Shown: piece by piece, positions 5,854 to 10,637 of the stretch
Layout of the letters: each line of letters opens with the position of its first letter
How positions within the stretch are numbered: position 1 is the stretch's first letter
The notes under the pieces: generated by a model
Seen by the model: only the letters and a program-made list of their open reading frames with translations
Told to the model about the DNA's origin: nothing
Database searches by the model: none
Source of the DNA: an uncultured Verrucomicrobia subdivision 3 bacterium
Lineage (GTDB): Bacteria > Verrucomicrobiota > Verrucomicrobiia > Limisphaerales > UBA11358
Length of the DNA: 10,637 nt
NCBI GenBank assembly: GCA_903861445.1
Contig: CAIOUK010000260.1
Coordinates: 1 to 10,637, forward strand
Direction of reading: 5' to 3'
Translations under genes and position numbers: made by a program

Positions 5854-6069
5854 TGAAACGGTTTTTGCCGGCTTTAACTGCCGTCGCCACGCCCGGCCGC
5901 AGACTGGCAATCTGTTGGCCGTTTGCAGGTTGCTTTTGGCTGTAACCTGTCTTTAGACGGCAACGTCTCTGAAGACAATAGCCGCTTTGGTCAACCAAGC
6001 CACGGGTGTCCGTGTGGACACAGCGTTTTAACTTGAAACCATGGGTGTGCTACCAAAACCAAAAAAAAC
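5854..6069 (+). other. Intergenic region with a run of small hairpins between waaF and the EF-hand gene
   Basis: The 216 bases hold no gene. Four potential stem-loops follow one another on the plus strand. The first is 5894-5921 (CGGCC with GGCCG outside, CAGA with TCTG inside). The second is 5926-5949 (CAGGTT with AACCTG, extendable to 8 pairs with one wobble). The third is 5955-5968 (AGACG, GCAA tetraloop, CGTCT). The fourth is 6006-6021 (GTGTCC, GTGT loop, GGACAC). None has a proper T-run, though 5894-5921 is followed by a moderately T-rich stretch and might end the LPS operon. The region may be a structured 5' leader of the EF-hand gene. I recognise no known riboswitch. The last 20 bases before the ATG are A/C-rich. 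Confidence 0.45.
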
Positions 6070-6429
6070 ATGAAAAAAACTATCGCAATAATCATCGGTC
6101 TTTGCTGCCTCGGCCTGATTGCGCCGAGCCTGGCGTCCGCCAAGGAAAAGAAAGCCAAGCTCACCCCGGAACAAGTGACGGCCGCCAAGGCGTTGCTGGC
6201 GAAATATGATGCCAATACGAATGGCATTCTGGATCCCGAAGAAATAGCCAAGCTGCAGAAAGATTTTGCCGCCGGCAGCGCGCCGGATGCCGCTGTGTTT
6301 GACGTCAATAGCGACAAGACGCTGGACGACACGGAAATCGCCACCTTGCAAAAAGCTTTGACCGCCAAGGGCAAAAAGCACAAGAAAAAAGCTGACGATG
6401 CAGCTCCGGCTCCGGCCCCTGCACAATAA
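6070..6429 (+). CDS. Secreted small EF-hand calcium-binding protein
   Basis: A 119-residue exported protein with a pair of EF-hands. Residues 1-24 form a signal peptide (MKKT, hydrophobic AIIIGLCCLGLIA, then S-L-A-S-A), with probable cleavage after A24. EF loop 1 is D47-A-N49-T-N51-G-I-L-D55-P-E-E58 and loop 2 is D78-V-N80-S-D82-K-T-L-D86-D-T-E89. Both have canonical ligands at positions 1, 3, 5, 9 and 12. The tail is Lys-rich (GKKHKKK, about 101-107) and ends in APAPAPA, suggesting a flexible region that may contact acidic polymers such as LPS or DNA. Calcium binding in the periplasm or outside the cell is inferred from the loops. The partner is unknown. ATG 6070 has an A-rich leader without a Shine-Dalgarno sequence. 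The gene is monocistronic, with a terminator 14 bases downstream. Confidence 0.9.
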   Translation: MKKTIAIIIGLCCLGLIAPSLASAKEKKAKLTPEQVTAAKALLAKYDANTNGILDPEEIAKLQKDFAAGSAPDAAVFDVNSDKTLDDTEIATLQKALTAKGKKHKKKADDAAPAPAPAQ

Positions 6430-6442
6430 ATAATTATTTAAA

Positions 6443-6485
6443 AAAACACCTGTGCAGCCTCTGGCCGCACAGGTGTTTTATTTTT
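6443..6485 (+). terminator. Strong intrinsic terminator after EF-hand gene
   Basis: A perfect 13-bp stem, 6443-6455 (AAAACACCTGTGC) with 6467-6479, encloses an 11-base loop in which GCC and GGC can pair further. It is followed by A and then TTTTT (6481-6485). The A-run at 6440-6446 provides a T-run on the other strand, so it could also act in reverse, although no minus-strand gene ends here. Confidence 0.92.
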
Positions 6486-6525
6486 CGCCCCTCAGCATAA
6501 AGCCTTAGTTTCCGCCTGCGCCAGC

Positions 6526-6554
6526 TTGCCTTTGCGCGCCGGCTGCGGAATACT
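6526..6554 (+). promoter_or_regulatory. Possible sigma70-type promoter for cysE
   Basis: TTGCCT (6526-6531) and AATACT (6549-6554) are separated by 17 bases; each agrees with four of six consensus bases. The predicted start would coincide with the GTG at 6561, implying a leaderless or nearly leaderless message. It lies in the only gap between the preceding terminator and cysE, so a promoter is expected here, but the boxes are weak. Confidence 0.25.
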
Positions 6555-6560
6555 TTCCGC

Positions 6561-7478
6561 GTGAAAGCCACCGTCACCCAGTTGACGAACGAATTGATTG
6601 CCTCCTACGCGCGCGCGGGCGGCATCAATCATCTCGACGGCAAAAACCTGCCGTCGAAGCGCGCCATCACGGGCATCACGCAGGATTTGCTGCGGCTGCT
6701 GTTCCCCGGTTTTTTTGACGACCATCTTATCCACTCATCCGAAGTGAAGGTGGAGACGGCGGCGCGCGTGGACGCGGTGCTGGGAAAATTGGAGGACGAA
6801 ATTCGCAAAGCTCTGGAATACCAGCCGCCGGCGGGCCTCGCCAAAAAAGACATCGCCGCCGAAGCCCAAAAACTGACGGCGGAATTTCTCGCCGGCCTGC
6901 CGTGCATCCGCGAGGTGTTGCAAACCGATGTCGAGGCCGCGTTCAACGGCGATCCGGCGGCCGTGAGCAAAGAGGAAATCATCGTTTCGTATCCGTTCAT
7001 CGAGGCGATTTCCGTGCAACGGCTCGCGCATGAACTTTACCGGAAAAATATCGCGCTCATCCCGCGCATCATGAGCGAATGGGCGCACGCGCGCACCGGC
7101 ATGGATTTGCATCCTGGCGCAAAGATCGGCTCGCACTTTTTTGTGGATCACTGCACCGGCACGGTCGTCGGCGAAACGGCGACCATCGGCAACCATGTGA
7201 AGATGTATCACGGCGTGACGCTGGGCGCGAAGTCCACCGCCGCCGGCCAGCAATTGCGCGGCAAGAAGCGGCATCCGACCATCGAGGATCGCGTGACGAT
7301 TTATCCCGGCGCGACGATTCTCGGCGGCGAAACCATCATCGGCGCGGGCAGCACCATCGGCGGCAACGTGTTCATCATGGACAGCGTGCAGCCGAATTCG
7401 CTCGTCATCTACGACGGGTTGGACATGCGCGTCTTGAGCAAGGCGGAAAAAACTACGGCGGTGGATTTCCAGATTTGA
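6561..7478 (+). CDS. cysE: Serine O-acetyltransferase (EpsC/CysE type)
   Basis: A 305-residue enzyme that transfers acetyl from acetyl-CoA to L-serine, the committed step of cysteine synthesis, in the cytoplasm. The N-terminal helical domain (1-165) is longer than in E. coli CysE (273 residues total), as in EpsC-type enzymes. The left-handed beta-helix follows, with hexapeptide repeats. Catalytic D182 lies in TGMDLHPGAKIG and H197 in VDHCTGTVVGET; a further active-site-type histidine is H238 in GKKRHPTI. YHGVTLGAKS and TIYPGATILGG are standard family blocks. The start is GTG 6561; there is no in-frame ATG before residue 171 (MSEW), so this is the best start even though no Shine-Dalgarno sequence is seen. 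No cysK is adjacent. It converges with the minus-strand DUF2071 gene 29 bases away, with no clear terminator between them. Confidence 0.94.
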   Translation: MKATVTQLTNELIASYARAGGINHLDGKNLPSKRAITGITQDLLRLLFPGFFDDHLIHSSEVKVETAARVDAVLGKLEDEIRKALEYQPPAGLAKKDIAAEAQKLTAEFLAGLPCIREVLQTDVEAAFNGDPAAVSKEEIIVSYPFIEAISVQRLAHELYRKNIALIPRIMSEWAHARTGMDLHPGAKIGSHFFVDHCTGTVVGETATIGNHVKMYHGVTLGAKSTAAGQQLRGKKRHPTIEDRVTIYPGATILGGETIIGAGSTIGGNVFIMDSVQPNSLVIYDGLDMRVLSKAEKTTAVDFQI

Positions 7479-7507
7479 AGCCGTCAACGCCGCTCCGGCA
7501 AAAAAAT

Positions 7508-8233
7508 TCAAATATGCAGGTCGGGCGCACTTTGCCATGAGTGTTCTATATTTCTCATGAGTAGTGCGCAGTCAAAAGCAACACTCGCTTTTGGAAATTG
7601 GCTCTCATCGGAGAAATAGCTTGAATAAGCTTGTTCTATTTTTAAGGGTTCGACCGACCAAGTTTTTGTTTTTAGAGTCATGCCGTCCAAACGTTGATTA
7701 TCACTCGTGGCAGAATAACCAAGCGATCCGGGTTCGAAAAAATCTGAAGCTTCCTTAAGCGTCGAGAAGACTGAACTTGATGGCAACTCCTTGCTGGTTT
7801 TAGCTAGCAGCTTGACGGCAACTTTGCCGTCCTTCGATTTCATTTCAAAATCAATTTTCCCCAAGGAATCCTCAACTTGAAATTGCGCCGGGTGATATTC
7901 GCCCGGGAAAAGCCTTCCGCCAGCAACGACGTTCAAAGTTGAATTTGTATCGCGTCTTGGGACAAAAACTCCTTCTTGAAGTTGACCATTTTCATTCTCC
8001 CAAATCACGGCGATTCGATGCGCGGCATTTTCACTGCTCACGCCTAAAAATGACGGGAGAAATCTAGGCCGGATTTTTTCAAGACGAATCAAGCAAATGC
8101 CAGCAACCGCAAAGCCAGAATGAAGTTTAGGACGAAATCGTCCCGGTAATTGCCGCTGGATGATTTTAGGATCAACGCGAAAATTCACAAGTATTCGCCG
8201 TCGAATAACTCCATGAATTTCGGGCAATCGCAT
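7508..8233 (-). CDS. DUF2071 (YqjF-like) family protein
   Basis: A 241-residue protein resembling the DUF2071 family, which has an acetoacetate-decarboxylase-like fold; its biochemical role is not known to me. The N-terminal half carries the family pattern: RRRILVNFRVDPKIIQRQLP, RFRPKLHSGFAVAGICLIRL, then RPRFLP and SSENAAHRIAV (about residues 11-76). Next come FVPRRDTNS and the AGGRLFPGEYH block (about 91-114). No signal peptide or membrane segment is seen. ATG at 8233 starts three bases after the thiH stop, so it is probably translated from the same message. Composition is strikingly different from thiH: the 60-base blocks at 7621 and 8041 count 20 and 26 G+C, against 43 at 8761. This suggests separate or recent acquisition. 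No function in thiamine synthesis should be assumed from the neighbourhood. Confidence 0.82.
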   Translation of the reverse strand: MRLPEIHGVIRRRILVNFRVDPKIIQRQLPGRFRPKLHSGFAVAGICLIRLEKIRPRFLPSFLGVSSENAAHRIAVIWENENGQLQEGVFVPRRDTNSTLNVVAGGRLFPGEYHPAQFQVEDSLGKIDFEMKSKDGKVAVKLLAKTSKELPSSSVFSTLKEASDFFEPGSLGYSATSDNQRLDGMTLKTKTWSVEPLKIEQAYSSYFSDESQFPKASVAFDCALLMRNIEHSWQSAPDLHI

Positions 8234-8236
8234 AAC

Positions 8237-9439
8237 TCACATCGTCAACGTCGCATCCCAATCCTTCCACACCGGCTCGTAGCCGAGTTTGCGGATGCGT
8301 TCCGCCACTTCGCCCGGTGTGCGTTCGTCGGCGATGTTGAATTGGCCGGTGGCGTTCGTTGGCTGATTCGGCTGCGGTGCCCATTCGCTGGCACCGGAAA
8401 TAATTTCCTTGATGACGCCGCGTTCGGTGCGGTGGATGTTTTCCTTGCCCGCGCCGGTGTAACCGCCGGGTTCGGTGCGCGCGCCGGCGCTCATCATCGT
8501 CACGCCCAGTGGCAGCAAGCCGTCGCGCAACTGCGGATTCTCGCGCGTCGAAAGCACGATGCCTACGTCGGGAAACATGATTCGGATGGCGCAGATGAGT
8601 TGCGCCAGCTCGCGGTCGCTGATGTGCGTGCGCGCCTGAAATTCGCCCGCGCACGGCCGGATGCGCACGGTGGAAATCGTTAGCGCCGCCTTCCAGCAGT
8701 GGCGCAGCAGATAATCCGCGTGCGCCGCCGCGCTCAACGCTTCCAACCGCCAGTCAGCGAGTCCGTAAAGCGGGCTGATGCCGAGCCGGCGAAAACCGGC
8801 GGCGTAGGCGCGTTCCGGCGTTTCGAGCCGCCAGTCAAAATTCCGTTTCGGTCCGGCGGTGTGCATTTCGGCATAAACCGCGCGGTCGTAAGTTTCCTGA
8901 TAAACGACGAGGCCATCCGCGCCGGCGGCGACGAGCGGACGATATTCCTCCGTTTCCATCGGCCCGACTTCGAGCGAGATGCTCGGCCAGTCGGCGTGCA
9001 GCGCGGCGATGCAATCGCGCATATAGCCGTTGGAAACAAACTTGGGGTGTTCGCCGGCGACGAGCAACAGATTGCGAAAACCCTGTTTCTTCAAGGCTGC
9101 CGCTTCCTGTCGCACCTCGTCGAGCGAAAGCGTGACGCGGAGAATCGGATTATCGCGCGAAAAGCCGCAGTAGGAGCAATTGTTGATGCACTCGTTGGAA
9201 AGGTAGAGCGGTGCGAACAGGCGGATGACTTTTCCAAAGCGTTGCTGGGTCATCTGCTGCGCGCGGCGGGCGAGCGTTTCCAGAATCTCTGAACCGGCGG
9301 GCGAAATCAGCGCCGCAAAATCGGCCAGCGAAAACTGGCTTTTGCCCGCTGACTCACGCGCGGCGGCGGTGCCGGTGGCGAGCGATTTTTTGACGAGCGC
9401 GGACAGCGGCAGCGAATTGAATTCAGCGACAAAACTCAC
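8237..9439 (-). CDS. thiH: 2-iminoacetate synthase ThiH
   Basis: A 400-residue radical SAM enzyme that cleaves tyrosine to dehydroglycine (2-iminoacetate) and p-cresol, supplying the thiazole ring of thiamine. The 4Fe-4S/SAM motif CxxxCxxC is C84-INN-C88-SY-C91, followed by GFSRDNP. The preceding RLFAPLYLSNEC and later LLVAGEHP, YQETYDRAVYAEMH, GPKRNFDWRLETPERA, GISPLYGLADWR and GVTMMSAGARTEPGGY blocks are typical of ThiH and exclude biotin synthase or HydG. Length is slightly above E. coli ThiH (377). The start is GTG at 9439: an in-frame TAA lies four codons upstream and no ATG occurs until residue 63. No thiG, thiF, thiS or thiE is visible, so it is apart from a classic thi operon here. 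It lies 50 bases after the C39-like gene and 3 bases before the DUF2071 gene. Confidence 0.95.
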   Translation of the reverse strand: MSFVAEFNSLPLSALVKKSLATGTAAARESAGKSQFSLADFAALISPAGSEILETLARRAQQMTQQRFGKVIRLFAPLYLSNECINNCSYCGFSRDNPILRVTLSLDEVRQEAAALKKQGFRNLLLVAGEHPKFVSNGYMRDCIAALHADWPSISLEVGPMETEEYRPLVAAGADGLVVYQETYDRAVYAEMHTAGPKRNFDWRLETPERAYAAGFRRLGISPLYGLADWRLEALSAAAHADYLLRHCWKAALTISTVRIRPCAGEFQARTHISDRELAQLICAIRIMFPDVGIVLSTRENPQLRDGLLPLGVTMMSAGARTEPGGYTGAGKENIHRTERGVIKEIISGASEWAPQPNQPTNATGQFNIADERTPGEVAERIRKLGYEPVWKDWDATLTM

Positions 9440-9489
9440 GGGAACACTTTACCAATTTTTACGGGGAGTGCCACTGCGGAAATGCGGCG

Positions 9490-10308
9490 TCAAGGTGAGT
9501 TCGATGCGGCTGCAATCGCAAAGCCTGTGAAATAATAGCGGTCTTGAAGCTGCATCTTGTTCAATTCTTCGCGTCCGGTCAAAGGGTCACCTATAACAAA
9601 TCGGTTTTCCGACTTGCCGAGCATCACGATGAAATGACCGGCTCCGTTCTTGCCACCAAGCCGGACACCGACAATCGCAGGCCATGGCAAATCAGTTTGG
9701 TTTGGCAGACTGATGGAGTAGCGCGCTTCCAGGCCATGACGTCGCAGGGTGCGGATGAGATACCAGTTCTCCGTGCCTCGGCGAGAAGTGAAAGACTCTT
9801 GGGCAATTTCTTTTTCCGTGACTCGTTTGCCGTAGATTTTAAGCAGGGTCGCCGCTGAAGCCGGGCCGCAGGAGGATTCCGAGCTTTGTAAGCACACACC
9901 ATCCGCCCACCGATCATTGAAATTACTCCAGTCAGGCCGTAAAAATATCTGCTTCAAATAAGGTGCCGCGACGCAGAGCAACAGAATGAACGGAATAAAT
10001 CCCGCGCTCATTTGTTTGCGGACTCGCTGGTTTTGATTGCGCCTAGTTTGAAGCCAGCCAGCCAAAAGTCCAACAGCGCACGCGGAAAACTCCGAACCCT
10101 GTAGCGCCCGAAAAGAATAAAACCATTCGGTTTCACCCAAAATCCCAACGTAATAAACCGCGAATAGAAACGCCGGAACGGCAGCAATCAGACTGAAAAT
10201 AAATAGAGCAAAGTTCGAGGTGGCGATTTGCAAACGCTTTGCCAGCCAGATTCCAACAAGGAAGACCATCAATGAGCCAGCCAATGTTGGAACGAACAAT
10301 GGATTCAT
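9490..10308 (-). CDS. Membrane protein with C-terminal C39-like cysteine peptidase domain
   Basis: A 272-residue protein with four predicted membrane segments (about 4-23, 33-56, 73-86 and 103-123), followed by a C39-like papain-fold peptidase domain (about 135-265). Active-site candidates are all present: oxyanion Q141, nucleophile C147 in SSCGPASAATLL, H225 in GAGHFIVML and D241 in IGDPLTG. C39 peptidases usually sit at the N-terminus of bacteriocin ABC exporters and cut double-glycine leaders. Here there is no ABC transporter or ATPase domain, and the domain order is membrane first, peptidase last. The substrate is unknown and no small leader peptide is recognised nearby. ATG at 10308 follows the proC stop by one base, with an AAGGA site upstream. 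The gene is more AT-rich than proC and thiH (25 G+C in the 60-base block at 9901). Confidence 0.85.
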   Translation of the reverse strand: MNPLFVPTLAGSLMVFLVGIWLAKRLQIATSNFALFIFSLIAAVPAFLFAVYYVGILGETEWFYSFRALQGSEFSACAVGLLAGWLQTRRNQNQRVRKQMSAGFIPFILLLCVAAPYLKQIFLRPDWSNFNDRWADGVCLQSSESSCGPASAATLLKIYGKRVTEKEIAQESFTSRRGTENWYLIRTLRRHGLEARYSISLPNQTDLPWPAIVGVRLGGKNGAGHFIVMLGKSENRFVIGDPLTGREELNKMQLQDRYYFTGFAIAAASNSP

Positions 10309-10309
10309 T

Positions 10310-10637
10310 TCATCCTTGCCCCAGCTTCTTCGATTTTTCAGTCGCGGCGCGGACGGCGCTCATCACGGTGGCGCGCAGTTTGCCTTTTTCTAGTTCGTGA
10401 ATGCCTTCAATTGTTGTGCCGCCGGGACTGGCGACCTGATCTTTCAGCGCGCCGGGATGAATGCCGGTTTCCAAAACCATTTTCGCGCCGCCGAGCACGG
10501 TTTGCGCGGCGAGCTTGGTCGCGATGTCGCGCGGCAGGCCGGACGCCACGCCGCCATCACTCAACGCCTCGATGAATTGATAAACGTAAGCCGGCCCGCT
10601 GCCGCTCAAGCCGGTCACGGCGTCGAGTAAACTTTCC
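10310..10637 (-). CDS. proC: Pyrroline-5-carboxylate reductase ProC, C-terminal part (5' end outside window)
   Basis: The visible 108 or so residues are the C-terminal dimerisation domain of ProC, which reduces 1-pyrroline-5-carboxylate to proline with NAD(P)H in the cytoplasm. The frame runs off the right edge (ESLLDAVTGLSGSGPAYVY), so the GTG at 10618 is internal and not the start. Diagnostic blocks are AVTGLSGSGPAYVYQFIEAL, GLPRDIATKLAAQTVLGGAK and the DQVASPGGTTIEG segment, which matches the conserved substrate-binding signature D-x-V-x-S-P-G-G-T-T. The N-terminal Rossmann domain is missing only because of the window boundary. The stop at 10310-10312 is one base from the C39-like gene. 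Confidence 0.96.
   Translation of the reverse strand, partial: ESLLDAVTGLSGSGPAYVYQFIEALSDGGVASGLPRDIATKLAAQTVLGGAKMVLETGIHPGALKDQVASPGGTTIEGIHELEKGKLRATVMSAVRAATEKSKKLGQG
10313..10317 (-). promoter_or_regulatory. Ribosome binding site of the C39-like gene (AAGGA)
   Basis: Read on the minus strand, AAGGA lies four bases before the ATG at 10308, inside the final codons of proC. It supports this start and translational coupling to proC. Confidence 0.55.

Noticed and set aside
7479..7507. Terminator between convergent cysE and the DUF2071 gene
   Set aside because: Only a 4-bp stem (GCCG with CGGC) followed by an A-run is present. It lacks a T-run on the plus strand and is too weak to call on the minus strand.
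6735..7538. 267-codon minus-strand open frame opposite cysE
   Set aside because: cysE is certain from its catalytic motifs. The antisense frame is His/Arg/Ala-rich, a typical shadow in GC-rich DNA.
8699..9292. 197-codon plus-strand open frame opposite thiH
   Set aside because: It is antisense to the radical SAM motif region of thiH and has no recognisable domain.
9440..9489. Separate promoter for thiH in the 50-base gap
   Set aside because: No paired -35/-10 boxes were seen. The gap is short enough for read-through from the C39-like gene.

Overview
The window looks like chromosomal DNA from a Gram-negative bacterium, most likely Verrucomicrobiota (Pedosphaerales/Limisphaerales-like). This assignment is inferred from the style of the proteins (SufB, LpxK with an N-terminal extension, the small hypothetical at 2065-2547) and from a GxxExxY gene framed by CACGGA-type inverted repeats. 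It was not confirmed by any search. Lipid A and LPS core genes show directly that the cell makes an outer membrane with LPS. Most genes are GC-rich. Three genes (GxxExxY, the DUF2071-like gene and the C39-like peptidase gene) are visibly more AT-rich.

Plus-strand layout: the C-terminal half of sufB (1-741); a cassette in which a GxxExxY (PDDEXK_3-type) gene is enclosed almost to the base by a perfect 35-bp inverted repeat (743-1190); sufC (1204-1962), closed by a strong intrinsic terminator; a small hypothetical gene (2065-2547); a second, gene-less inverted repeat (2556-2637); a tightly packed envelope operon lpxK-lpxL-waaF (2692-5853); a 216-bp gap holding several small hairpins; a secreted two-EF-hand protein (6070-6429) with its own terminator; and a serine O-acetyltransferase gene cysE (6561-7478).

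Minus-strand layout, convergent with cysE, in transcription order from the right edge: proC (C-terminal part only, 10637-10310), a four-helix membrane protein with a C39-like cysteine peptidase domain (10308-9490), thiH (9439-8237) and a DUF2071-like gene (8233-7508). Spacings of 1, 50 and 3 bases suggest one transcription unit.

Functional themes are Fe-S cluster assembly (SufBC; no sufD visible), lipid A 4'-phosphorylation and acylation plus heptose addition to the core, cysteine synthesis (CysE), proline synthesis (ProC) and thiamine thiazole synthesis (ThiH). The least ordinary material is the repeat biology. It comprises two unrelated-looking inverted repeats whose arms are each built from three tandem CACGRA units, one carrying a gene and one empty, plus two heptanucleotide microsatellites lying in frame inside waaF. 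I see no tRNA, rRNA, CRISPR array, transposase, integrase or phage gene.
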